Of a DNA stretch of 39,757 nucleotides, positions 23,310-30,810 are shown piece after piece. A program made the translations under genes and the position numbers. The notes below the pieces were generated by a model that saw only the letters and a list, made by a program, of their open reading frames with translations, had not been told where the DNA came from and made no database searches. Origin of the DNA: Terriglobia bacterium (GTDB lineage Bacteria; Acidobacteriota; Terriglobia; Terriglobales; Acidobacteriaceae); the NCBI GenBank assembly GCA_020072815.1, contig JAIQGE010000026.1, positions 1-39,757 on the forward strand, in the 5' to 3' direction. The stretch's first letter is position 1. Each line of letters begins with the position of its first letter.

Positions 23310-24746
23310 ATGAATTCATTCAAAATGAAACTGATTACCCTCGGCGTCGCGCTCTTTGCTCTGGCGGCTGTCACTCTGTCCGCGCAGGAGCTGACTTCGC
23401 GACAAATTGCCGAGCGCAATAAACCGGGTACCGTGCTCATCATCACCACGTATCAAGCCGACGTCACGGTGCCGGATGCCGAGCTTCCACAAAAAAGCAT
23501 CGAGGCCCTGCAGCAATATGTTCTTAAGCTTGTTAACCAGGGGACAGTGCCGCGCAATGAGGCAGCGATCCTCAACGCTATCTGGGTCGAACTGTTCACC
23601 AATCCTCTGAAATACGTTGTTCCCGGCAACAAGATGCTGCGCACAACGGCCAGAAGCGGGTCCCAGGGAAGTGGGTTCATCATCACTCCTGACGGATACA
23701 TCGTGACCAACGCGCATGTGGTCTTCAAGGAAGAGGAGATGCTCAAGAGGATGCTCGCCCAACAAGGCCTGCGCACCTTCATCTCCAAGGACATTGAAGA
23801 CATGCAGAAGGAGCTTGGAGGCAAGATCACGCCGGAGATGGAGAAGCTGGCAATCGAAGGCGCCTCAACATGGTATTCGCACTATATGACCATCGACAAA
23901 GTCGAGCGGACCGTTGACACCATGATGGGCGTCAAGCTCGCCGGGATTCCCACGATGGCACAAAAGTTCACGGCCGACGTCCGCACCATGGGTAAACCCA
24001 CGCCGGGCAAAGACGTGGCCATCATCAAGATTGACCGTAAGGACCTTCCCACCGTCAGCCTGGGAGACGATACGGCAATGAGGACCGGAGACCGGGTTCT
24101 CGTGATCGGTTATCCCCAAATGGAAAGCATCCAGATGATTCTGGCGCCTGAGAGCCAGACCGAGACCACTCTCACTTCCGGCCTGGTAAGCGCTCGCAAG
24201 ACCATGCCCGGCGGCTGGGATGTGCTGCAGACCGACGCCACCATCAACCACGGCAACAGCGGCGGACCCGCCTTCAACGACAAAGGCGAGGCGATCGGCA
24301 TTGCCACCTTCGGCGCCATTGACTGGAGCAGCGGCAAGGAGATCCCCGGAGTCAACTTCCTGGTGCCGGGAACGGTGATCAAGCAGTACCTGCACGAGAT
24401 CAACGTCACGCCGCAGCAGAGCCGGCTCTCAGGCTTGTACAACGAAGGCCTGGTTCTGTTTGAACAGAAGCACTACAAGGCCGCTCTGGACAAATTCCGC
24501 GAGATCAACGAACTGAATCCAGGATACCCCTATGTTCAGTCGTACATCGCGGAGGCACGTGCAGCGGTTGGGGCGGGCAAGGACGTCCCGACTACTTCGC
24601 CTGTGCTTTATGTATATCTCGGACTAGGAGCGCTGCTGCTCATGGGCGCGATCATTGTTGGCATCGTCCTGTGGCGGCGCAAAGGACCCCCGGCAAGACC
24701 CACAGTCATGAAGAAGCCTGAGCCGCCGATGAAAGCAAGTGCCTAA
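23310..24746 (+). CDS. Trypsin-like serine protease, S1C-related, with C-terminal helical repeat and membrane anchor
   Basis: The protein has 478 residues from the ATG at 23310 (AAAGGAA ribosome binding site); the open frame continues upstream but without a start signal. A signal peptide (MNSFKMKLITLGVALFALAA, cleavage near LSAQ) is followed by the protease domain with H136 (TNAHVV), D235 (GKDVAII) and S317 (HGNSGGP). The His-Asp distance is 99 residues, much longer than the roughly 30 of DegP, because of a helical insert. A second helical insert precedes the domain (about 50-100). There is no PDZ domain. Instead there is a TPR-like pair (about 375-425), one transmembrane helix (about 435-458) and a basic cytosolic tail. 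The catalytic domain would be periplasmic. The substrate is unknown. Confidence 0.82.
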   Translation: MNSFKMKLITLGVALFALAAVTLSAQELTSRQIAERNKPGTVLIITTYQADVTVPDAELPQKSIEALQQYVLKLVNQGTVPRNEAAILNAIWVELFTNPLKYVVPGNKMLRTTARSGSQGSGFIITPDGYIVTNAHVVFKEEEMLKRMLAQQGLRTFISKDIEDMQKELGGKITPEMEKLAIEGASTWYSHYMTIDKVERTVDTMMGVKLAGIPTMAQKFTADVRTMGKPTPGKDVAIIKIDRKDLPTVSLGDDTAMRTGDRVLVIGYPQMESIQMILAPESQTETTLTSGLVSARKTMPGGWDVLQTDATINHGNSGGPAFNDKGEAIGIATFGAIDWSSGKEIPGVNFLVPGTVIKQYLHEINVTPQQSRLSGLYNEGLVLFEQKHYKAALDKFREINELNPGYPYVQSYIAEARAAVGAGKDVPTTSPVLYVYLGLGALLLMGAIIVGIVLWRRKGPPARPTVMKKPEPPMKASA

Positions 24747-24849
24747 AGCACGACGGGAGTTCGGATTCGATGATGTGATCAGTCTGATTTCGGGCGGCAC
24801 TGGCACGCGGTTCGCCATGCCGCTCGGTTTTCTGTGAGGAAGGTGAAAG

Positions 24850-25302
24850 ATGCTTTTGCGAACTGCGTCAGTGTTTCTCCTCGGATATGTCTTGATGGTC
24901 GCGGATGCTCGAATTCCCGCAGCCGGCGTGTTGCATCCGTCACGGACGGACGTAGCGCGTGATGCTCAGACGCCAAACGCTTCTTCCGCGACATTGCCGC
25001 AACAATCGGACCCCACTGCTGGCATGCACTTCAAGCGCGTGACCATCAAGCAGCTTCGCTCGGACCCGAAAACTTTCGCACAGCAGAAGGTGGCCGTTCG
25101 TGGACAAATCGGGGAAGTCTCTCGCACGGAGCACTACTTTGAATTGCTCCAGGGCAACGACTCCCTGCGCGTCCTGCTTGACAGTCTGCCGGATAGCGCT
25201 CAAGAGAAGATCTACTCGGCAAAACCGGGCAGCCGGGTGACCGCCTCAGGGGAATTCTCGGGATATGTTCTCTTTGCCTATCGTGTCGAATTAGGGAAGT
25301 AG
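24850..25302 (+). CDS. Secreted small protein with OB-fold-like domain
   Basis: The protein has 150 residues. An N-terminal signal peptide (MLLRTASVFLLGYVLMVADA) and a low-complexity linker precede a beta-rich C-terminal half (about 60-150) with the pattern VAVRGQIGEVSRTEHYFELL ... VTASGEFSGYVLFAYRVEL. This is typical of bacterial OB-fold or YgiW/tRNA-anticodon-like folds that bind small ligands. Function is unknown. The ribosome binding site GAGGAAGG lies 7 bases before the ATG. It follows the protease by 103 bp on the same strand and may be co-transcribed. Confidence 0.65.
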   Translation: MLLRTASVFLLGYVLMVADARIPAAGVLHPSRTDVARDAQTPNASSATLPQQSDPTAGMHFKRVTIKQLRSDPKTFAQQKVAVRGQIGEVSRTEHYFELLQGNDSLRVLLDSLPDSAQEKIYSAKPGSRVTASGEFSGYVLFAYRVELGK

Positions 25303-25449
25303 CGCGCGCAGGCCATTCCCATGGGCGGTGATTGCTTTACTCAGGAAATGGCGGGCCTATCCATTTACAATCGAGCGGGCAAGAAGTAAAGACTTCTGGC
25401 CAACATAATATTCTGCAACCAGTCAGGCCCGTGCGCGTCCAATCTGTTT

Positions 25450-27069
25450 ATGCCGATGGTGGAGCCCCGAATCGTGGAATCCCAGTGCGTGTCGTTCGCG
25501 AGCATTCCCTGCACCAGCCGTCTTTTTAGCGACTATCTAAGTCATTTTGAACGCGTTAAGAAGTTCTATGCGCAGCCTCCGTTGGGCCGCGATTGGTGGC
25601 CCGCCGAGACCAAAAAGATCCAGTATCCGCCCGAGCGGCGCAAGGCCGTGGCTGACATTCTGGAACGGCAGAACCGTGACTTCGGCGCCGGCGAAAAGAC
25701 ATTGGCCAACATCCAGCGCTTGCGGGAAGGCGCGCCGGCGGTGGTGACCGGCCAGCAGGTCGGTTTGTTTGGCGGGCCGCTGTTTGTGATGTTGAAGGCC
25801 ATCACCGCGGCCATGCACGCGGAAAATGCCGGCGCTGTCCCGGTTTTCTGGCTGGCAGCGGAAGACCATGACTTCGCCGAGATCAGCTCGGTCAATCTGC
25901 CATCGGCTGAATCTCTGCAAAAGATCTCCGTCAACGTTGCCCATGCCGAAGGCGCGCCGGTGGGCACGATTGTTTTCGCCGACGAGATCACCGCGGCCGT
26001 GCATCAGGTGGAAGCGCTGTTTGGGGCGTCCGAAGTCACCGAACTTCTGGCGGCGAGTTATCGCAAAGGCGAGAACTTTGGCAGCGCCTTCGCCAAGTTC
26101 TATGCGAAAGTCTTTGCTGGTTTAGGAATCATCTTCTTGAACGCGTTGGATCCGGAGTTGCACCGAATCGCGCAGCCCATTTACCGCGCGGCGCTGGAGA
26201 AATCAGGTGTCATCAACCAGGCGCTGCAAGCACGCAACCAGGAACTGGAGGCTGCGGGTTATCACGCTCAGGTGAAAGTGACGCCTTCGCACACGCTGTG
26301 TTTCTATCAGGAAAATGGCGTGCGCACGCCGGTCCGCGACAGCGGTGGAGACTTCCTCATCGGCGACCGCAAGGTCTCGCAAGCCGAGTTGCTCAAGGAG
26401 ACGGAGCGATGTCCGGAGCGATTCAGCGCCAACGTGCTGTTGCGTCCGGTGGTCCAGGACTTTCTACTGCCCACGCTGTGTTACATCGGCGGGCCCGCGG
26501 AAGTAGCCTACTTCGCCCAGATTGAAACGGTCTACCGCAATCTTGCCCCGCGCGTGACTCCGATCCTCCCGCGAATTTTTGCCACACTGATTGAACCCCG
26601 CCAGGCCAAACTGCTGGACCGCTACGCTCTCACCTTGCCCGATATCTTTGTGGTACCGGAGCAGCTTCGCGAAGCCGTGGCCGCGCGCGCGCTGCCGGAG
26701 AGCACTCTGAAGAGTTTTGATGCGGCAGCCGACCATCTGGAGCAGGCCATCGCGCTCATGCAATCGCCGTTGGAAAAGCTGGACCGCACGCTGCTGGACG
26801 CCGCGGAAAACGCCGCGTCCAAGATGCGCTATCAATTGCAAGGTCTTCGCGACAAAGCGGCCCGCGCGGAGGCCCGCAAGAACTCAGAACTCCATCGCCA
26901 CGCGGACGAGCTATCCATGCTCTTGTACCCCAACAAGCAATTGCAGGAAAGGGAAGTGGGCGGTTTGTATTTCCTGCTCAAGTATGGGATGGGAGTGGTA
27001 GAGAAGATAAAGGAATCGGCGAACGCCCGTTGCGCGGACCATCAAGTAATACCGTTGCAAAATCTCTAA
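25450..27069 (+). CDS. bshC: Bacillithiol biosynthesis cysteine-adding enzyme
   Basis: The protein has 539 residues, the usual length of BshC. Diagnostic segments are the N-terminal VVTGQQVGLFGGPLFVMLKA (98-117), the following FWLAAEDHDFAEI and the Rossmann-type core. A long helical coiled-coil arm follows near 450-510, and the C-terminal YPNKQLQEREVGGLYFLLKYG closes the protein. It adds cysteine to glucosaminyl-malate, the last step of bacillithiol synthesis, in the cytosol. bshA and bshB are not in this window. Bacillithiol would be relevant to arsenic and copper stress handled elsewhere in the window. The gene is convergent with the phosphate transporter, only 8 bp apart. Confidence 0.93.
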   Translation: MPMVEPRIVESQCVSFASIPCTSRLFSDYLSHFERVKKFYAQPPLGRDWWPAETKKIQYPPERRKAVADILERQNRDFGAGEKTLANIQRLREGAPAVVTGQQVGLFGGPLFVMLKAITAAMHAENAGAVPVFWLAAEDHDFAEISSVNLPSAESLQKISVNVAHAEGAPVGTIVFADEITAAVHQVEALFGASEVTELLAASYRKGENFGSAFAKFYAKVFAGLGIIFLNALDPELHRIAQPIYRAALEKSGVINQALQARNQELEAAGYHAQVKVTPSHTLCFYQENGVRTPVRDSGGDFLIGDRKVSQAELLKETERCPERFSANVLLRPVVQDFLLPTLCYIGGPAEVAYFAQIETVYRNLAPRVTPILPRIFATLIEPRQAKLLDRYALTLPDIFVVPEQLREAVAARALPESTLKSFDAAADHLEQAIALMQSPLEKLDRTLLDAAENAASKMRYQLQGLRDKAARAEARKNSELHRHADELSMLLYPNKQLQEREVGGLYFLLKYGMGVVEKIKESANARCADHQVIPLQNL

Positions 27070-27081
27070 GCCTGCGCTTAG
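27066..27081. terminator. Hairpin containing both convergent stop codons
   Basis: CTAAGC (27066-27071), loop CTGC, GCTTAG (27076-27081). The TAA of bshC (27067-27069) lies in one arm and the TAA of pit (complement of 27078-27080) in the other. There is no T tract, so this is not a classic terminator. It may slow polymerase or protect 3' ends. Confidence 0.3.
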
Positions 27082-28151
27082 GCGCTGGGCACGAAGAAGT
27101 GGAGCAGCCAGAAGGTAATCGCCGCAACCGCCGCAGACGCCGGAATCGTGAGGACCCAGGCCCAGACAATACGTTTGGCCACGCCCCAGCGCACAGCGGA
27201 AAGTCTACCCGTTGATCCCACGCCGACAATCGCTCCGGTAATGGTGTGTGTGGTGCTAACAGGAATGCCTTTCATCGCCAGCACGAAAAGCGTAATGGCC
27301 CCTGCCCCTTCCGCACAGAACCCGCCGACGGGCTTGAGCTTGGTGATTTTCGAACCCATGGTGTGAACAATTCGCCAGCCGCCGAAATACGTCCCCATCG
27401 CAATGGCCGCATTGGCGCCCAGGATGATCCACCATTTATACGGCCCCCAACCGACCAGGAACTGCGCGGGCGTCAGATATCCGCCGGCCAGCAGCGCGCC
27501 GGCAATAATGCCCATGGTCTTTTGCGCGTCGTTGCCGCCGTGGCCCAGGCTGTACGCCGCGGCGGAGAGCAATTGCAAGCGGCGAAACAGTTTGTCCACT
27601 GTTCGCGGAGCGCTGCGCTGAAAAATCCAGGACATCATGATCATCAGGGCAAGCCCGATGATCAAACCGATCAGCGGGGCCAGCACGATGAAGATCAAAG
27701 TGGACATCCATTTGGCCCCCAGGCCGGGGATGTCGCCGATGATCGGCCAGTGGAGTTTCGGTTCGTGCACCAGAACCTGCCAGCCGGCTTTGGCGATGGC
27801 CGCTCCGGCCAGGCCGCCGATCAGCGCGTGCGAAGAAGACGTCGGTAGGCCCCACCACCACGTGAGCAAGTCCCAGATGATCGCTCCCGCCAGCGCCGCC
27901 AAAATCACATATTGCGTGACCTGCGTGGCGTCCACCAGCCCGCTGCTGATGGTCTTGGCCACGGCCGTCCCGAAAACGAAAGCCGCGATGAAATTGAAGG
28001 CGGCCGCCCACACCACCGCCAGGCGCGGAGAGAGCACGCGCGTTGACACCACGGTGGCGATGCTATTGGCCGCGTCGTGGAAGCCGTTGATGAAGTCAAA
28101 CGACAGCGCGATGAAAATGGTGACAACGACCAGTAATACGCTTAGGTGCAC
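27078..28151 (-). CDS. pit: Inorganic phosphate transporter, PiT family
   Basis: This is a 357-residue inner-membrane protein with about ten helices. The family signature occurs twice, as expected from the internal duplication: FDFINGFHDAANSIATVVSTRVLSP near the N-terminus and AAAYSLGHGGNDAQKTMGI in the second half, plus PVSTTHTITGAIVGVGS. It takes up phosphate, or metal-phosphate, using the ion gradient. It starts 45 bp after the DUF47 gene, the usual operon for low-affinity uptake. PiT is also a known entry route for arsenate. Confidence 0.93.
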   Translation of the reverse strand: MHLSVLLVVVTIFIALSFDFINGFHDAANSIATVVSTRVLSPRLAVVWAAAFNFIAAFVFGTAVAKTISSGLVDATQVTQYVILAALAGAIIWDLLTWWWGLPTSSSHALIGGLAGAAIAKAGWQVLVHEPKLHWPIIGDIPGLGAKWMSTLIFIVLAPLIGLIIGLALMIMMSWIFQRSAPRTVDKLFRRLQLLSAAAYSLGHGGNDAQKTMGIIAGALLAGGYLTPAQFLVGWGPYKWWIILGANAAIAMGTYFGGWRIVHTMGSKITKLKPVGGFCAEGAGAITLFVLAMKGIPVSTTHTITGAIVGVGSTGRLSAVRWGVAKRIVWAWVLTIPASAAVAAITFWLLHFFVPSA

Positions 28152-28196
28152 CCGGCTAGCCTCGAAGAGAAGGATGGTTGCGCATGGTTTCGGTGC

Positions 28197-28814
28197 TTAG
28201 GCGCTCTTGAGCACGACGCCTTCCAGCACGTTGGCGGCGTCTTCCGCTTTGTCGGTGGCCGTCTCCAGGACTTCATACAGCTCTTTCATCTTGATCAGCG
28301 AAATCGGGTCCTTTTCCTTGTCAAAGAGTGCGCCAATGGCCGCGCGGGCCACTTGGTCCGCTTCATTTTCCAGGCGATTGATCTCCACGCAGTGTTCCAG
28401 CACGGTGTCGCCCTTCTTCTCCAGCTTGGCCAGGGCGAACGAAAGCTGGTCGGCCTGTTGCACCACAATTTCCGCCAGGCGCGAGGCTGCCGGCGGAGCG
28501 CTGGTGATCTTGTACATGATCAGCCGTACGCCCGCGGCGTAAATAAAATCCAGCACGTCGTCCAGTGACGACGCCAAGCGGTAGATATCTTCGCGGTCAA
28601 ACGGCGTGATAAACGTCTGGTTCAGCTTGGTCAGGACGTTGTGTGTCATATCGTCGCCGCGATGCTCAATGCCTTTGAGCTGCTGCACCCGCAACTCCAC
28701 GTTCTGGAAATCATCCAGCGTCTGTTTCAGCAGACGGGCGCCGTCGGCGAGATTGTTGGCCATCTCGGCAAAGAGTTCAAAAAACCTGGTATCGCGAGGG
28801 ATAAATCGGAACAT
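28197..28814 (-). CDS. DUF47 family PhoU-like protein
   Basis: The protein has 205 residues, all helical, with the two-bundle layout of PhoU/DUF47 (MFRFIPRDTRFFELFAEMAN at the start, then HRGDDMTHNVLTKLNQTFITPFDREDIYRLASSLDD). Conserved acidic residues (E-x3-D, D-x3-D) are present. It acts in the cytosol as a partner or regulator of PiT. It is the first gene of a DUF47-pit operon and has a Pho-box-like direct repeat 37 bp upstream of its start. Confidence 0.9.
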   Translation of the reverse strand: MFRFIPRDTRFFELFAEMANNLADGARLLKQTLDDFQNVELRVQQLKGIEHRGDDMTHNVLTKLNQTFITPFDREDIYRLASSLDDVLDFIYAAGVRLIMYKITSAPPAASRLAEIVVQQADQLSFALAKLEKKGDTVLEHCVEINRLENEADQVARAAIGALFDKEKDPISLIKMKELYEVLETATDKAEDAANVLEGVVLKSA

Positions 28815-28850
28815 GCTGTCGCGGGCCGCTCCTGGAGTGGTCTTGGCGTT

Positions 28851-28867
28851 TTAACACAACCTTAACA
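28851..28867 (-). promoter_or_regulatory. Pho-box-like direct repeat upstream of DUF47-pit
   Basis: TTAACA (28851-28856), 5 bp, TTAACA (28862-28867), repeated with an 11-bp period. This is exactly the form of the Bacillus PhoP box (TTAACA-like repeats, 11-bp spacing). It lies 37-53 bp from the operon start. Whether an acidobacterial PhoB/PhoP uses such a site is inferred. Confidence 0.5.
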
Positions 28868-28901
28868 AACCAGAAACTATCGCATGTGGCGCTCAGGATC
28901 G

Positions 28902-29549
28902 TCAAACTGTGGACTTAGTCTCCGGCCCGCTGAGGCTGAACAGCTTCTTCAATGCGCGCCACACGGCGCGAATCGTGATGACCACCACAATCAAGGCGAT
29001 GCCAACAATGACCGCCGCCGCCACCGGGTGCTGCGTCGCCAGCCAGGTGATGCCAACGGCAAACACGTCTTCGCCCAGGCTCAGGGCGATATTGGAGAAA
29101 GGTTCCGGGGAAGGCGTCACTGCGGCGCGGACCGCCGTCTTGCCTCCGTGGGCCGCCAGCGCGATGACCGCGGCGAGCACAGTGACCAGCACATGGGCGA
29201 GCGGAGAAAGCTGCTGCGTTGCTCCCCAGGAAAGCAAGGCCGCTACGGGAACCCGGACGAAGGTGTTGAGCCCGTTCCAGATCAGGTCGAAAACCGGAAT
29301 CTTATCGGCAAAGAACTCCAGCACGAAAAGCAGAGCCGCGATGACGATGACCGTCCACGAACTCAAGGGATGCAATGCGGATGGAAGCTGGAAAAGGTGC
29401 GCGTGGGAGAGCAGGCCCAACGTGGCCACGGTGGCGTACACGTTGAGTCCGGCGGCAAAGCTGGCGCCCACCACAATCGCCAGGATCTCCTGCTGGCTCA
29501 GGTTCAAGGAAAAGGCGGGCGAGATTCCCAAAAAAGAAAAGCCGCCCAT
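28902..29549 (-). CDS. DUF4126 family membrane protein
   Basis: This integral membrane protein has about 215 residues with six or so hydrophobic segments. The N-terminal VVGASFAAGLNVYATVATLGLL and AVIALAAHGGKTAVRAA are typical of DUF4126. Function is unknown. The true start is unclear. An ATG at 29549 and a TTG at 29597 both lie inside or above a strong terminator hairpin (29530-29561) belonging to the upstream gene. Translation may therefore begin further downstream, near the LSQQEILAIVV segment. It is transcribed leftward, just before the phosphate operon's upstream region. Confidence 0.72.
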   Translation of the reverse strand: MGGFSFLGISPAFSLNLSQQEILAIVVGASFAAGLNVYATVATLGLLSHAHLFQLPSALHPLSSWTVIVIAALLFVLEFFADKIPVFDLIWNGLNTFVRVPVAALLSWGATQQLSPLAHVLVTVLAAVIALAAHGGKTAVRAAVTPSPEPFSNIALSLGEDVFAVGITWLATQHPVAAAVIVGIALIVVVITIRAVWRALKKLFSLSGPETKSTV

Positions 29550-29561
29550 TGCGGCGGCTTT
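29530..29561 (-). terminator. Rho-independent terminator
   Basis: On the minus strand, AAAGCCGCC (29561-29553), loop GCAATG, GGCGGCTTT (29546-29538), then TCTTTTTT. This is a perfect 9-bp GC-rich stem with a good T tract, placed 20 bp after the stop of the gene at 29581. It overlaps the apparent 5' end of the DUF4126 frame. Confidence 0.85.
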
Positions 29562-29580
29562 CCATAAGATGTCTATCAGC

Positions 29581-29808
29581 TTAGAGGGTTGATTCAATTT
29601 CGAATCCCCAAGCTTCCAAAAGGGGTTCAGGGATGTATTTTGAATTCTTGTTACGGCGCGCCCATTCCCGCAGACGGGTGGAGCGAATGTACTGGTCAGG
29701 CGTCAGTTTGTATTCCTTGACGGCCTGCTCGAACGACGTAACAACGGGGATAACCGGGCCAATCGGTTCTGGCTTGCCCCAGTTCGGATTACCGCGTCTT
29801 CTCGCCAT
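29581..29808 (-). CDS. Small conserved hypothetical protein
   Basis: The protein has 75 residues and is basic at the N-terminus (MARRRGNPNWGKPEPIG). It is then helical with TSFEQAVKEYKLTPDQYIRS and REWARRNKNSKYIPEPLLEAWG. No signal peptide or membrane segment is present. I do not recognise a named family. The last 45 residues could be a small DNA- or RNA-binding helical domain. It is a separate transcription unit, with a good promoter 157 bp upstream of the ATG and a strong terminator directly after the stop. The region is AT-richer than average. Confidence 0.6.
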   Translation of the reverse strand: MARRRGNPNWGKPEPIGPVIPVVTSFEQAVKEYKLTPDQYIRSTRLREWARRNKNSKYIPEPLLEAWGFEIESTL

Positions 29809-30170
29809 ATTGAGTATTGTCCTGCCTTTTTTAGGTAACTAAGAGTGCTTACAGAAAGTTCCTAAGTATTCGATTCCCGAACACTTCCCTTGGTTTCACA
29901 TTGATGGAACGATAGTTCTAGTACTTCTTGCCCAGAAAGAAGCCAAGTGTCGTAAAAACCCTTTATTGTAAGGCATTTTTACACGCAATGCAACGCTTGT
30001 TTAGCGCTCAAAGAGCCTATGAGGACGCCGAATTTGAGTTAACCATATATCTATCAAGCACATACAAAATTTCACAGAAAAACCTATGACATACCAGCGG
30101 GAACAACCCGTCTCGCGGCCGGGAAGGCCAGAAACAAGCATTCGGGGACGAACGCAGGCCCGCTTTGTGT
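29809..30170. other. 362-bp AT-rich intergenic region
   Basis: It holds the promoter of the 75-residue gene (29965-29993) and its long leader of about 150 nt. The rest (29994-30170) is the downstream side of the thioesterase gene, with no terminator or gene visible to me. Confidence 0.5.
29965..29993 (-). promoter_or_regulatory. Sigma-70-type promoter for the gene at 29581
   Basis: On the minus strand TTGCAT (29993-29988), a 17-bp spacer, and TACAAT (29970-29965). Boxes and spacing match the housekeeping consensus well. The predicted transcript would have an unusually long leader of about 150 nt. Confidence 0.65.
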
Positions 30171-30596
30171 TTATCTCTTCAAAGGGATGACTAGCAGCTG
30201 CGAAGTGCAGGTCCCAACCAACGCTTGTTTTTCGTCGAACACATTGGCTTCGCAGAACAGAACGTTGCGTCCGGCCTTGATGCACTTGCCTTCGGCGCGG
30301 AATCGTCCTTCAACCACCGGCCGGAGAAACGACACTTGGAGATTAATGGTGGTGGCGTAGCTTGCTGGAAACACCGTGGAGATGCCCGCCACCGCGCAGG
30401 CCGAATCGGCCATGGACGCCACCACGCCGCCGTGCAGCAGCTTGTTCTGCAAAAGATCTGGTCGGACCACGGCCTCAAACACCGCTCGTCCTGGGGCGAC
30501 TTCTTTCAGTTCAAGTCCCAGCGTCTGCCAATAAGGCACAGCGCTGGACATGAATTCGCGCAAACGGCTAAGGGAACTCTCATTTTCCATGACCAT
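30171..30596 (-). CDS. PaaI-family hotdog thioesterase
   Basis: The protein has 141 residues with a single hotdog domain. The family core is LLHGGVVASMADSACAVAG (about residues 54-72), with the H-G-G and the catalytic Asp/Ser region, followed by TTINLQVSFLRPVVEG. These are acyl-CoA or aryl-CoA thioesterases of the cytosol. A second ATG two codons in is an alternative start. The gene is divergent from the OmpA-type gene; about 210 bp separate them. Confidence 0.85.
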   Translation of the reverse strand: MVMENESSLSRLREFMSSAVPYWQTLGLELKEVAPGRAVFEAVVRPDLLQNKLLHGGVVASMADSACAVAGISTVFPASYATTINLQVSFLRPVVEGRFRAEGKCIKAGRNVLFCEANVFDEKQALVGTCTSQLLVIPLKR

Positions 30597-30810
30597 TCAC
30601 TTTAGCATCGGGGGCGCAGAAGTGTAATCCGGGCGGGACAAGAAGTTTGCGCTGGGTTCGCGGGCCGTGTCCTGATCCGAGAATCAATCGAGCGGCCCCG
30701 GCACAGAGCTTCTGTGATGCCGGCAGCGGCGAGCGCGCAAGGTCGCGATGGACTTGCGTTTCTTTGATATGATACCGGGTTGCATAAAGCTCTCTGCTTG
30801 AGGAGGATAC

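Noticed and set aside
28902-29597. TTG at 29597 as the DUF4126 start
   Set aside because: The added residues would be encoded by the terminator hairpin and overlap the stop of the previous gene; there is no ribosome binding site.
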